A stretch of DNA of 64,000 nt. Source: Euborellia annulipes (Eukaryota > Arthropoda > Insecta > Dermaptera > Anisolabididae). Numbering within the stretch: the first letter of the stretch is position 1; each line of letters opens with the position of its first letter. Location of the stretch: assembly GCA_023213315.1 (NCBI GenBank), contig JAKCPI010004553.1, forward strand, positions 1 to 64,000, read 5' to 3'. This document shows, in pieces, positions 1-11,593 of the stretch. Below the pieces are notes generated by a model. That model was not told where the DNA came from. It worked only from the letters and a program-made list of their open reading frames with translations, and did not search any database. A program made the position numbers and the translations under genes.

Positions 1-678
1 TAGCCTAAAAAGAGGTGTCGGTAAGCCAATTTGGTCGAGATATATGCCAAAATAACGAAAATTTTGAAGAAATTGGAACGCCACATTAAGCATTAAAAAA
101 TGTATTATTACTTACTTTTTTTTGGGTTTTTTCTTTCTCCATTGTAATTTAGATGACAAAAATCCTTGCGACTGGCCTATTCTGATTGAGATAACTAGAT
201 AAATTAATTAAATATAGTAAAAAAAAAGATTAATAATTTTAATGATAATTGTTTATTTTTATAAATATTGAACGGATAAAGGAGCTAACTTCATATTGAA
301 TTATGACTATTCACTGACTATTTAAAAAAAAAAACCTTGAGTTTGCTATACATAAGAATATCAACTTTTTTAGCTACAATTTATTATTTGAACTCTCTAT
401 ATAGGCTACTATTAATATTATTATAAAAATTAATATTTTTTTCTTTTCCATTTTCATCTCTTGGCTACTGAGTCCATTTAGGGATTTATCGTCTTTATCG
501 GAAGTTTCCAAATTCTTTGGAGGACCGATGCTCTTTTCATAAGTCAATTGATAAATTTTTTATAAAAATGAAATGAAATTTTATATCACGATCAAAATTA
601 ATGTGTTAATCAATTTTGGGGGCCCCCGTATTCTACGGGGTCCTAGACATGCGCCTTGCTTATGATCCTTCACTGTCA

Positions 679-990
679 AGAATATTTTAAAGAAGTTGCA
701 GGAATCCCTTGTCCGAGAGCCGCCGGAGGGCGCTCGAAGCTTTCGGTTAATTAAGGTCGGTTCTGTTTTAGATTAAAAAATATTCATCCAGAATATTTTA
801 AAGAAGTTGCGGGGATCCCTTGTCCAGGAGCCGCCGGAGCAGCTGGCGGCTTTCGATTAATTAAGGTCGGTTCTGTTTTAGATTAAAAAATATTCATCCA
901 GAATATTTTAAAGAGCTACGGGGATCCCTTGTCCGAGAGCCGCCGGGGGCGCTCGAGGATTCGATTTTAAGTTCGGTTATTTTATTTTTA
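679..990. repeat. 111-bp tandem repeat, ~2.8 copies
   Basis: Units begin with AGAATATTTTAAAG at 679, 790 and 900, giving a period of 110-111 bp. Each carries CCCTTGTCC followed by a GC-rich AGCCGCCGG stretch. The third copy is truncated. The array lies in the core of the TIR element and is much more GC-rich than its arms. Confidence 0.85.
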
Positions 991-1027
991 GAAAAAAATT
1001 CAAAACAACTAGGGAATTCTCGGCTTT

Positions 1028-1080
1028 GGGTCGGTTCGGCTCGGTTCGGTTCGGTTCGGCTCGGCTCAGTTCGGTTCGAA
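1028..1080. repeat. TCGGT/TCGGC simple repeat
   Basis: About ten copies of a 5-bp TCGGT or TCGGC unit inside the TIR element. Open frames crossing it on both strands are low-complexity artefacts and not genes. Confidence 0.85.
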
Positions 1081-1744
1081 ACCATCCAGTTAGAAGCGAT
1101 TCGGTAGCTTTAAAAAAAAAATTTTCGGGACCGAAGGGCCCGGAAATTTTTTTAGGGCTGCTGAATAGCCTAGCAATTGGATGGTTTCGGAAGGCCAGAC
1201 GAGCCGAACCAGAGTCGTCTGCACTAGTGACAAAACAACTTCAGGGGTCCCGACCTAATTGTTTCGGTCCTTCGGTTGAAGTTCGGTTTCCTTCGATTAA
1301 AAAATTTAAAACAACTAGGGAATTCTCAGCCTTAGTGACAAAACAAATAGCGCTCGTAAATGGAAAGAACGAAAAGAATCATGAATGTTGAAGCTAATGT
1401 AAAAAAAAAAAAAATATTCTTTGTTTTTTTTTTTAATGATCATGGAAGTTAGCTCCTTTATCGTTCATTTAAAAAAAAAAAAAATAATAATAATAAACAA
1501 TTATCATCAAAATTATTAATCTTTTTTTTTTACTCTATTTAATTAATTTATCTAGTTATCTCAATCAGAATAGGTCAGGTGCAAGATTTTTGTCATCTAA
1601 ATTACAATGGAGAAAGAAAAAACCCAAAAAAAGTAAGTAATACATTTTTAATGCTTAATGTGGCGTTCGTATTTCTTCAAAGAATTTTCGTTATTTTGGC
1701 ATATATCTCGATCAAATTGGCTTACCGACACCTCTTTTAGGCTA

Positions 1745-2040
1745 ATAAAGGGAAATGAGGAGGTATTTTCCCTGAAAAAGTTGTAAAGCGTACTAAACTC
1801 CCAAAGTCTTATTGTAAATTCCCTCCCAAACTCAAAATTAAAAGGGATTTTAAGATTCTAATCAGCTAAATATAACCCTAAACTTTGCATTCTCAATATA
1901 ATAAAATTAATGGAGATTTTTAACATATGATGAGTAATATTTATAAATTGAAACCTCTAAAATAATGTTCTAAAAGGATTTCATGATACTTTGAACGGGT
2001 ATCGTTATAAAAGTTAAATGAAATATTTTTTAATCCCATA
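1745..2040. other. AT-rich spacer, nothing recognised
   Basis: No open frame of note, no inverted repeat and no similarity to the other repeats in the window. Confidence 0.5.
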
Positions 2041-3154
2041 GAGATGCATTGAAAATTTGAATTGGCGCTAAAATCAGGAAGAAAGATGGCGCGACCAATA
2101 GAAAAAAAGTTCCCGTATGGCCAGACTCTGATATACAGGGACTCTACTCTTACCGTAAGAGCTCGTCCCCGAATGACCCTCCCAGACCCCCGTCAACATA
2201 TTTATAGTCAGCAAATCCCGAACCCTGCCGGTTTGCTGATTAGCTGAGCCATTTACATGCAACCTATGGAGGAACCTTTAAAAGTGAAATAAAATTTTTC
2301 TACGAGGACTTCTATAATAAAACAAAATGTAATCTGAACCGACACGATCTCCTCTACAAAATAAGATCGATTGCCACTTTCTACTATGTATATTAGACCC
2401 GCTACACAAGAAATTCCGTCGCCTCTCAACAATCACGTTTCTTAATTTACTCCTGGACCACGTCTCAGATGCCGTACCCCGGCAAGCGCCATATCACCGT
2501 ATTCTGTATTCCATACGCTACATTTTGATACCTCTGTCTGCGCTGTAGCATGAAAATTAAGCCAGTTATCGACGAGATACGCGGAGGTATGGAGCGTCTC
2601 TCTCTGTCCTTGTCGCACTCATAGGCTGAATACCGCCGCTAAACTTTGCCGTATATTACTCGTCTCTCTTGCCGCCCGCACTTGTCCGCTTGGATATTTA
2701 ATCTTTGGCTCTCCCTCCATCCAGAGAGCCTACAAATATTAACCACTGTCACGCCTGTTTCAACATGTGATGCCTCAAAGTCAGGCTCACGGCAACGCTC
2801 AAAATTGCCTCTCAAAATTGTTTTATTTGCCTGGAACCAATCTTAAACGCTTTCTACTGCCCTGCCGATTCTAACAAGCCCTCAACCAGTGCGCTAGCTC
2901 AACGCATTCAGTCGCAACACGCAATCAAAAATCCGACGCTTTTCAAGAAACGGAATTTTCGCTGTTTTTCGTTAATTTCAAAACGAAGCCGGGCTGCCAC
3001 CGCCTGTTTCACGTATGCTACTGATAGTACTTTTTGAGCTCTTTCCGATGCCGTTGGTTCCATGTCCATTGCTCCACGGAGACCGCCACAAGAGCCGATA
3101 GAACCGATTCCAACTAGCACAACTCCTATGTAAAATTTCACCTATGCCTCACCT

Positions 3155-3230
3155 GGGGGCGGGGCTTGTGCGCGAACTTTTGGAAACCACCGCCGCCCCT
3201 ATATAAGGCGCCACGCCGACGCTTGAAAAT
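3155..3230 (+). promoter_or_regulatory. Candidate TATA promoter with GC box
   Basis: GGGGGCGGGGC at 3155-3165 is followed about 35 bp later by TATATAAG at 3200-3207 in GC-rich surroundings. A start site would be expected near 3230. This is motif evidence only. Confidence 0.4.
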
Positions 3231-3315
3231 TAGTGCCTCGGGACCCCTCACCGAGAATGGATCCACGCCAATTTTTTTGAAGAAAGAAGAAGTATTTTTT
3301 TTATGTTCCAGTCGG

Positions 3316-3545
3316 GACTTAGAAAAATTCTGTCATGTCCGCTCAACACTTAGAAAATTTTCAACCGAGCTGGGACTTAGAAAAATTTCCACGATCTCGG
3401 GACTTATAAATTTTTTCACGATCTCTGGACTAGAAAATTTCCACGATCTCGGGACTTATAAATTTTTTCACGATCTCTGGACTTAGAAAAATTTCCACGA
3501 TCTCTGGACTTATAAATTTTTTTAAACGCTTCGGACTTTGAAATA
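3316..3545 (+). repeat. ~29-bp tandem repeat array
   Basis: Repeated units of the type GGACTTAgAAAATTTcCACGATCTC alternate with a TATAAATTTTTTCACGATCTC variant, giving a higher-order period near 58 bp. It lies just downstream of the candidate promoter and keeps one frame open, which explains a 106-codon open frame that I do not treat as a gene. Confidence 0.75.
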
Positions 3546-4140
3546 TTCTTGATGTCTCCACACTTTAAAATATTTTGACAACGTCATGTTTGGACACCAA
3601 CCTCCTGTTCCTACTCCAACGTTGGTCTACCTTGGCCGCTCAACTCCTGCATATCTACATCCATGACCTCTCAACCTGGTTTGGTCATCCTTACTTGTAC
3701 AACATCCACTGGTCTCCGGTCCTGCATCCGCATCCAGTCCTGTACTTCAACTCTCAGTAAGTGGCAACGCCCTTTCCCCTTGTTTTCCCTTGTCTTTTCC
3801 GCATTCTTACTAAATTTATTTTTCTATTGATGATTTATTTTTTATTGATGAATTATTTTTCAATTTTAAATGAGTTTGCTTGAGTTTCATGATAGAGATC
3901 ATTGGCATTGCTATTGTTGTCACGCAAGGTGAAGTAGATTTACTCCGACGTACCCCCCTAGCAGTAACAGGTAGCGAAGCAGCTGTTACTGCTACCTCAT
4001 TTACTTATAAAATCAATGTAATTAAATTAATTTTACATTAAATATTGTGCACCCCTAAATAAAGTCTCCTCTTTAATTAAATTTTCTTAATAAATTTGAT
4101 GTTTCCAACCTTGTGTCTTTGTTATTTCTCATCCAGTGGA

Positions 4141-4700
4141 TGATTAGCATCGTTATAAGGCTTTTAAAAATTTTGCCTAATTTTGTTTAATACATAACTT
4201 ATTTGATTATCCCTATGACTGACTCCGATTTCCTGTAATGAAATAATGATTTCAATAAGAAATTTATAAATATAAAGATTTTTAGAGAGAGAGAAACACA
4301 TTGATTGGAAATTAATTTAATTTTGCTCAATTGAGCTTTGGTTGTTATTTATGCTAATTGTACCTTTTATCTTATTTAAGAGCAATTGAAAACCCGTCTG
4401 AGTTTCAAAGAGAAGCTCAATCCTTAACCGAATTTCGATTATCTCTCTGTAAAACATAGAGCGAAGGATTTTTCAAGCTCTGTCAGCATTTTCTTTTCAA
4501 AGCGATTAATGCTTTTTGGTCTGTTGACTTAGTATTGGATAAACGATAAAAAAAAATCTCTAAATGCAAATACAGAAGAAGAAGTCGGATATTTTTCAAT
4601 GTCTGAAAATTTATAATTCATTAAATCTAGAAGCTTTTTTTTTTGAGGAATGTTACGATTAATCTCTAAGTTTTAATTGATTCTCTGTTTTTTTTTTTTA
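4141..4700. other. AT-rich spacer
   Basis: No recognised repeat or coding signal beyond homopolymer runs. Confidence 0.4.
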
Positions 4701-4714
4701 AGGATAAACATCGA

Positions 4715-5050
4715 TTAGCTGCGAAAGAAACGTCGACTTCTTGGGCTGGCTAACGATAAGATCGAAATCCGCGACTCCCACCCGCGTGACAGATAACGTT
4801 TTATTTATTTTAGAAAGGGTCGTGCGTGTGCTCAGTAAGTATTTTTTTTCTCTCTTCTTCTTCGCTTAAACCCTTCTGCCAAGAAGTCCTTAACTCAGCT
4901 TCTATATAAGAAGCTAATCAGAAGGGACATAGATGAATGAATCGCAATGGTGTTTTTCCGGCCCTAAGGATTCAGCCATGCATCATTCCCTTTTCTCCCT
5001 TGCGTCTTTAAAATATCGTCTGGCAAAAAAAAATTAATTAGTGAAGAGCC
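4715..5050 (+). other. Unique GC-richer segment with splice-like signals
   Basis: A pyrimidine run ending in AG at about 4701, a second acceptor-like TTTATTTTAG at 4805-4814, and a strong donor-like CTCAGTAAGTAT at 4829-4840 bracket a non-repetitive block. The piece between the second acceptor and the donor is only about 17 bp long. No protein is recognisable; this could be a non-coding exon or chance. Confidence 0.2.
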
Positions 5051-5456
5051 GGTTGCTGTTGGCGGCACGAGTTAATGTAAATTCAACCTGGATTTGGTCA
5101 TGGAAATGAAAAAAAACAAAAAACAAAATCCGAGTATGATATATACCCCGATAGTGAGCCATTAGTCATACGAGTGGAATTACTCAGCACCGATGTTTTA
5201 CTAGCATAATTAAACGCGAATTCAAACATCATCCCAGAATGCATTTAATTAATTCACAATTCGGCTTGGAAATTTTAATAAAATTATCAATCTTTAAACT
5301 TGATAAGTTGGAAAATACAGCCTAATTTCGAGACCCTCCATCCCTCCACGAAATTATCAAGAGCAAACAGAATCAATAGTCAAAGCCACAGCAAGCTTTC
5401 TAGAAGAATGTGAAATAGCCATTTAGACAGTTTTGCTATTCTTTATTTCATAGGCT

Positions 5457-5710
5457 CAAGGGCGAATACAAGGGGGTAATTACCCCCCCCCTGAGATTTG
5501 AAAAAAATGCTTTTTTTCGAAAAAAAAAATGTATTTTTAATGTAAAATTTTAAAAATTAATACTTAAAAATTTGATTTGTATTTATATTCTGGCAAACAA
5601 GTACAGAATGCGGTAAATTACCGAAATAAAGAAAAAATGTGTGCTGTGCGACCAGTCACTCCAGATTCCCACCCCCCCCCCCCCGAGAAACACCTCTGGA
5701 TCCGCCACTG
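5457..5710. mobile_element. hAT-type MITE (copy 1)
   Basis: Terminal inverted repeats CAAGGGCG...CGCCACTG-like are bordered by a perfect 8-bp duplication CATAGGCT at 5449-5456 and 5711-5718. Poly-C and poly-G tracts lie just inside the ends around an AT-rich core. Three relatives in the window (27609, 37370, 49550) have the same architecture and 8-bp duplications, which is diagnostic for hAT transposition. Confidence 0.9.
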
Positions 5711-5759
5711 CATAGGCTTTTATTATATCATTTTTCTTTTCTAGTCTATATTTTGGTAT

Positions 5760-6330
5760 TACTTCTCTTACCTCTATATATATGTTAATATATAGAGAGA
5801 GAAAGTATTGGATTCATGTCAAAAATTCGATGTCGAGATTTTGATGGATATACACGTTTTGAGGTCCCTGAATCCAAAAAGTGGTTTCTGTCTGTCTCTG
5901 AACAAAATATCTCAAGAACGGAAAGAGCTAGAAGGTTGAAATTTTATATTTAAGTTAGGCACCCCTCTGGGACGTGACACGAAGCTTTTGAACAAAATCG
6001 GCCAAAGAGTACTACAGTAGTACTTTACTGATGTACTTTTTCAGTTTTTTTCGATTTTCTCTAAATTCGCTCCAACGATTTTTTTTAAATTCAAAAATCA
6101 ATTATTTTTTAGATTCTCTTTAAACTGTAAATGTATATTCTCATTTTGCCATTGAAATCTTCTGAAGACCACTTTACTCTTGTACTCCATAGAAAAGATA
6201 GGGGAAATGGTTGCCATGGTAACAAAATATAAATATTTTCTAAATACATGTCGACACGAAAAATCGGATGTGACAAGCACAGAACACAACTTTCGATTAC
6301 CGAAGTTGTGTGCTGTCACCAGATTTTTGT
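5760..6330 (+). repeat. HP dispersed repeat, near full length
   Basis: The HP family is defined here. In this orientation it starts with a hairpin (CTTTCTCTTACC, AT-rich loop, GAGAGAAAGT), then TTCGATGTCGAGATTTTGATGG, a (TG)n-prone segment, a 300-bp conserved body, and a second long hairpin ending CACACCAGATTTTT. This copy runs from the first hairpin to a shortened terminal hairpin. See the reference copy at 28188-28862. Confidence 0.85.
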
Positions 6331-6562
6331 GTTTTTGTATAATGTTTATTTGTATATTTAGTTTGGATTGACATTTTATTTTATTATGTTTTTGTATAAT
6401 AATATTTATATTTGTAAACTATTTGTTTTGTATTACCATATTGTTTGTATTAATTGTTTTTATATATACATGTATTTTGTAAAAATTTTTTTGTAAACCT
6501 GGAAGCCCTATGCCCTATGGCTTGAGGGGTAAAATAAAAAATAAAAAAAAAAAAAAAAACTT
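6331..6562 (+). mobile_element. LINE-like 3' UTR with A-rich tail
   Basis: A T-rich tract with repeated TTTGTATAAT and TTTGTAT words leads into CCCTATGCCCTATGGCTTGAGGGG, then AAAATAAAAAATAAA and an A run. GC-rich terminal words just before an A-rich tail are usual for non-LTR retrotransposon 3' ends. No reverse transcriptase remains, so the clade is unknown. A similar layout is seen at 25920-26385. Confidence 0.45.
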
Positions 6563-6570
6563 GATAAGTT

Positions 6571-6860
6571 TGTACTTTCTCTTATCTATATGTATATTTT
6601 AATATACATATATAAGTTATAGAGAGAGAAAGTATTGGATTCATGTCAAAAATTCGATGCCGAGATTTTGATGGATATACACGTTTTGAGGTCCCCTGAA
6701 TCCAAAAAAGTGGGTTTCACAACATGGTCTGCCTGTCGTTTGTGTGTGTGTTTGTGAACAGAATATCTCAAGAACGTCGAGAAAAAAATTCCAACGGGAA
6801 GTTCCCAGACAGACGGACAGACAGTCAAACGAACAGATAGATGGACATTAGCGAATTATA
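6571..6860 (+). repeat. HP repeat, 5' part only
   Basis: Keeps the first hairpin, the TTCGATG segment and the (TG)n region, then ends in a CAGACAGACGGACAGACAG tract near 6830. The 300-bp body and distal hairpin are missing. Confidence 0.8.
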
Positions 6861-7485
6861 TATTAAAAAAAAAATATTAGCATTAATTTTTTGTTTTTTA
6901 TTAAGCTCTTTTAGCCAGAGCCATTGGGTTCAGCATTAATTAAAGTATTTTAAAGTATTTTTTATTAAAGAGAAAATCATTTGAAGGGTGTCAATTCTTT
7001 TTTTATTATGCATGTTAGGCTGGCTATAGGATCATAAAAATTCATAGTATTATGAAAAAGCCTAAAAATGCAGAAAATCTTTTATTAAATACCTATTCAG
7101 AATTTATCACCATTTTCTTTTCTTTAATTAAAGGAGAGATTCCTTGGGATAAGCATCTTTGGAATTTAGAGAAATATTAATTTTAATAATAGTCTAATTT
7201 CATTGACAATATATATTTATTTAATTGATGTCGTTACTAGCCCAGTAGAATTAAATGTAATTTTATTTGCAATGATAATAAGCAGTTAATCTAATATTAA
7301 ATTAATTGCTAGAGATTCCTTTTAGCTACTGTAGTATATAAAGAATATGAAAAATTTATTAAATTCAACCAAATAAATAAGTCCAGAGACTTTTTTTATT
7401 TATCCCTTTCGGCTACTGAGCCCATTTACGAGTTATAGGCCTATTATTTCTTAATCAAGTTAATGTTTTAAGGCTGTGGAGATTC
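6861..7485. other. AT-rich spacer
   Basis: No feature supported. A weak SINE-core-like word (CGGCTACTGAGCCCATTTA) occurs near 7409. Confidence 0.4.
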
Positions 7486-7489
7486 AATC

Positions 7490-7680
7490 AGGATTCGCAG
7501 GAGCTTTGGAGCCAGGAGATTAAATAAAAAAATCTTTAATTTAATTTTTATTCGCCGACGTTTCGGGCAAATATTGTCAATTATACAAGATCTTGATTGA
7601 TGACCGAAACGTCGGCTAATAAAGATAAAATAAAATATTTTTTTATTTAATCTCCTGAAAAGTTCTTGCGAATCCTGACT
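7490..7680. repeat. Inverted repeat with GAAACGTC ends facing outward
   Basis: Arms of about 75 bp (7490-7567 and 7602-7680) pair almost completely. Both arms place CCGAAACGTCGG next to the ~35-bp spacer. On the plus strand TTGATGA directly precedes CCGAAACGTC, so it looks like a hammerhead motif with its C3 changed and stem II deleted. This is a decayed relative of the motifs at 16031, 18664 and 42221. Confidence 0.75.
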
Positions 7681-10068
7681 AATTTTTTATTTTATTATAC
7701 CGATGGCTACCTGGAGACGTTACACGCGCTGATTTCATGGGGGCACCCACCCGAGGTTTCGCCGCGCTTGGCATTGCTTGACTGTAACGATATTGCTGAT
7801 GTTTCTCTAATCAATTCCTGTCCCATACTCTAAATATTAATCTAGCAACAGATGGCGGCGAGGAATTTCCAATTCAGATTCCTGCCTATTCAGGTTATAA
7901 AATTTATTATAAAATTTTACACAATTTATTTCTTCAAATATTAGAATGAATTTATCAAGTGGCATTTTCTGTTCATTTGAAGAATTTGTAAGATATTAAT
8001 GTTTCCTAGAATAATAGGCAACAAGTTTATTCACTACAGGGTGTATTTTGCAGTATTATTAATTAAAAACTATGCATTTTAAATAAAGAGAAAACATAAT
8101 GTATTTAAAAATATTTTTTTATGAATAACCGCTACTTTATGTTTTGTTTATTATATTTACTTATTTAATTATAAATACAAGCTCCATTCAATTTTACAAC
8201 AAAAAAAATCATTGAAACGAATATAAAAACTTTTTATATAGGATATTTTATTTCCTTTATTTATGCAATAATAATTTATTAAAATTCTATTTTTTAAATT
8301 AAAGGTATAACATTGAAGTGGAGGTCATTTTATAATTTATGCTAGCTAATGACTGCCTCAAAATAGAAATCAGAGAGTCCAATAACTATTCTGGGAGTTT
8401 TATTGAACTTCGAGCATTGCAATTGGGCTGATATCTCTCTCCCCTCTCTCCATTATAATGAAATTATTAGAGGTTGAAGTTCTGTTTGCCTGAAGATAGG
8501 CAGCCAGTCACTGATGGATTTTCATTTAATTTTCCTAAGTGGATTATTATTATTATTATTTTTTTTTTTTTTAGAATTTTTTCATCAAATCATTATAATT
8601 TAGAAAAAATAGGGTCGGGAAGCAAACCCTTGGTCCTTAGCCACTATGTTAAGATCCAGGGGATGTTATTAATTTCTAGAAAGTTTTAACAATATGCATG
8701 AATACTAAGCAGAGGGATTCGGTGCAATTAATCCAAAAATTCATTTGCCTGTTGCCTATCTTCCAGAAGCTAAAACGAAAGAATTTAAGGAGATTAACTA
8801 CAATATTTTATTATTATTATTATACTATTTTACTAGTTAAGGAAAACTAATGTTGAAGAAGTGATAGTGATGAAGTTTCTTGACTTGGTATGACAAAAAA
8901 AAAAAAATTCAAAGCTTTAAATTCATTCTACAAGTTTTTAAAAATATTCCAGAAGCACTTTAAAAATGTATTGACATCCTGTCAAAAGAAAAAAAAACGA
9001 TCGCGTAACTAAATCTGAAATGAGGGATTATTTTTTTTTACAGTGTCGATTTGATTACGATGATGAGAAATATTAGGAAAGTTTTTTTTTTTATAAATTA
9101 AAAAAAAAATAATAATAATAACAACAACAAAATGTCCAAAGTTAAAATCAGAAAACTTAGAAAATAAAATGAATAATTCTCCAAAATATTAATATAATGG
9201 ATGACAGAATTTAAATTAAGATTAAGCATAAAACATGTATATTTATGAATGATTTTAATATCAAAGTTGGAAGAGAAAAATCGAAAGTCGATTACGCAAC
9301 TTGGAGGCTTGCTTGCTTGCTATCTAGACTTGATTTTAAATCAAGATTTCAACAAATTTATTTATAAAAAAAAAAAAAAAAACAACTAAGAGATGAAGAA
9401 ATTTAATTGTGGCTGGTGGGTGTTTAGAAATTTAATTTATTTTTGTGTAAATCATTGAACCCGTCTCAAAGAAGTTTCAGAAATAAATATCTCAATTTGA
9501 TCAGCTCTAGAGGAAATAAGATTTTAATAATACGATTTCATTTCTTTTATGATACCTTTATAGATATGTTAAAGGTAAACATTTATTCAATATGAATAAC
9601 AAAAAGGGTTTTTGGGGAAAAACGCCCACCGCCTTGGAACCCGAACTAAGAGGCGATATTTTAGTAAATAAGAGAATTTGGAGTATAAAATAAATTTTGG
9701 GCAACAAACAAAGGAATCACTCATCGAAAAGGGTGAAACTCTAGGGAATTATAAGATAATATTAAAATTTAGAGTGAATCAGTTCGCTTCAATATCATTG
9801 AAGAGGAAGTAGGAGTTCAAGGAGGTGGACTATTATTGCTGAGATATCTGCTCTAGCCAATCAAAAGGCTTGTTTTAGATTGTCGACTGTATTATCCATC
9901 TAGTTATAATCGATTGCGATAACATATTCTTCCTGAGTAAGGGAGCGATGAGCACCCCAAATATTGACAAAAAAAGAAATCGGGTTTAGTTTCATCCTTG
10001 GCGCGGGGACCCCAACACCTAAATTTAATTATTTTTTAATTGGTCATAGAAAATTTCCAACTAATTTA
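7681..10068. other. Long AT-rich stretch without genes
   Basis: Contains homopolymer and ATT/TTA microsatellite runs (8544-8572, 8807-8823, 9103-9130). No repeat family or coding signal is recognised. A slightly GC-richer patch at 7700-7860 is unexplained. Confidence 0.4.
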
Positions 10069-10083
10069 AAAAAAAAAACTGCA

Positions 10084-10350
10084 GCCCTCGGGGCTTGGTG
10101 TAGGGGTTAGCGTGCTAACCTCTTATACCAAAAGTCGCGGGTTCGGATCCCAGGCAGTCCGATGATTTTATTTAAGCCATTTGGATACCAAATGGCTTAA
10201 ATAAGAATGCCTGGACCCCCAATAGATATATGGTAAAAATACGAGTATCGTTTAAAGTCTTAAATGGCCTAAGTTGCCGAAAAGACTGTGTGTAAGATTA
10301 TGTGTGTGTGAGTGTGAATGAGAAAAAACTGTGAGTGTTTTTTTAAATAT
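10084..10350 (+). mobile_element. tRNA-derived SINE, full length (SINE-A)
   Basis: The 5' head resembles a tRNA with pol III boxes: A box around TGGTGTAGGGGTTAGCGTGC and B box GGGTTCGGATCCC at 10139-10151. Then follow an imperfect hairpin (AGCCATTTGGATACCAAATGGCTTAA), a conserved core GGCCTAAGTTGCCGAAAAGACT, a TGTG-rich segment and an A-rich tail. A 15-bp duplication (ten A then CTGCA) borders it at 10069-10083 and 10351-10365, which indicates LINE-mediated retroposition. This is the reference SINE-A copy. Confidence 0.9.
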
Positions 10351-10365
10351 AAAAAAAAAAACTGC

Positions 10366-11456
10366 AACTGCCTAAATTATTTTAGAAACAACAAACTACC
10401 AAATTGTCTGTTGACAATACATCAATTTTCAATTCAATTTACAGCCTTCAATTTATAATTATACAGAAATTTTCATCTACAAAAATGAAAAGAAAAAACT
10501 ACCCAGTTTTTTTTTAATCAAAATATAAAAATACCTTAATTAGAGCAAGAAATTTCATTTACTAGAGCAACAACTGACAAAAACTTTGAAAATTCAAATC
10601 TTTAAATTATTCCATTCGTTCGCTGAGATTTTGGCATGAATATAAAAGACTTAAGAGAAACGACAGATTTTTTGGCATGTTTTCATTACTTCCACCCACT
10701 CATTGGAAATAAAATGAGGAGTCGAAGTAATAAAGGGCTTAATTGGTTATTTACATTTTATTTATCAAGAGGGAAGAAAACAAAAATGAATGTTATTTAC
10801 AATTGGAAGAATTCGTTGCTCTTTTGTCTCTTCAAATCTTTCTCCTCGAATAGAATTTTAATTATTACAATAATGATTTTTTTGGGGTGTTGTTATTTGA
10901 TAGAAAAAACAAGTTTTGAGTTAGAGAGAAAGTTCTCAGATGAAGAGGTCACCTGACACACAATATATCGACTTTATATGATGTTGTAACTTTCAGGCTT
11001 CTAATTACCAAGGAGGGGAAGCCCTTCTATAAGCGAGTGTCCTGACACAAATTAAATTACACCCCCCTCAAAAGGGAGGTGGGGTCGAGTAATGCAGATG
11101 TTCACAAACTTTGAATACCACAATGTCAGTTTTAAAATCGAAACTCGCAGATAAAATGAACTTTAATCACACTCATGAAATAAGGTTAAGGGTAGGTGTT
11201 AAAAACTATCAGATAAATCAACTTTAATGGCGAATAATATAAAAACTTTCAACAGTAGAGTATTTTGATTTTAGAATATAATGAAATTAATTTATTATTT
11301 AAGTGGTACGATAGAATAAAAAATGTTAACTAATTAAAATTTAGTGCACATTAAAAATTATAATTATTCAATTAGAGTAAACTATTTTAAAAGTTGAATT
11401 CTTTCTATATTAATTTAGTAAAATAATAAATTTTATCTCTCAGAACATATTACTTG
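10366..11456. other. AT-rich spacer
   Basis: A 106-codon open frame at 10636-10956 has no recognisable domain and ordinary AT-rich composition; I do not call it a gene. Confidence 0.4.
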
Positions 11457-11458
11457 TA

Positions 11459-11591
11459 CAGTCGGCGCCGCAAGTGCTCGAGAGTCGAGCCTTGAGCTTA
11501 GGCAACCAAAATGGTTAGCCGTCGAAAGTGTTGTCTTAAAAGTAGCTCAAGGCTCCACTCTCGACCACATCAGGTACTTGTGTACCGACTG
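11459..11591. mobile_element. 133-bp palindromic MITE with TA duplication
   Basis: Ends CAGTCGG...CCGACTG are bordered by TA on both sides (11457-11458, 11592-11593). The arms pair over most of their length, including a CTCGAGAGTCGAGCCTTGAGCT block. TA duplication and CAGT ends suit a Tc1/mariner-type MITE. Confidence 0.75.
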
Positions 11592-11593
11592 TA

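Larger units (their letters stand above)
1..1744. mobile_element. Non-autonomous DNA transposon with ~300-bp TIRs (TA-flanked)
   Basis: Bases 3-296 and about 1448-1742 are inverted copies of each other. The left end reads GCCTAAAAAGAGGTGTCGG and the right end is its complement, CCTCTTTTAGGC. Both ends are bordered by TA (1-2 and 1743-1744), consistent with a 2-bp TA duplication. The interior holds a 111-bp tandem array and a TCGGT-rich simple repeat and shows no transposase. The window starts exactly at the left TA, so sequence beyond it is unseen. The superfamily cannot be fixed from the ends alone. Confidence 0.75.
2041..4140 (+). other. GC-richer block, possible LTR-like or promoter-bearing repeat
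   Basis: This stretch differs sharply in composition from its AT-rich flanks. It holds a GC box, a TATA box, a short tandem array and a 3' part with AATAAA signals near 4059 and 4090. The order promoter, leader, poly(A) signal, then a CCAGTGGATG junction near 4133, would suit a solo LTR. I could not find the matching 5' end or a target duplication, so it could instead be an ordinary promoter region. The short frames inside do not resemble known proteins. Confidence 0.35.

Noticed and set aside
894..1391. Open frames on both strands across the TCGGT repeat
   Set aside because: Low-complexity translation of a 5-bp repeat; not a protein.
2908..3141. 77-codon minus-strand frame with protein-like composition
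   Set aside because: Runs opposite to the candidate promoter, has no recognisable domain and no splice context; too short to support alone.
3166..3486. 106-codon open frame
   Set aside because: Produced by the 29-bp tandem repeat staying in one frame.
5760..6330. HP as a Helitron (terminal hairpin near one end)
   Set aside because: No TC start or CTRR end, and both ends carry hairpins.
10636..10956. 106-codon plus-strand frame
   Set aside because: AT-driven composition, no domain and no homologous frame elsewhere in the window.
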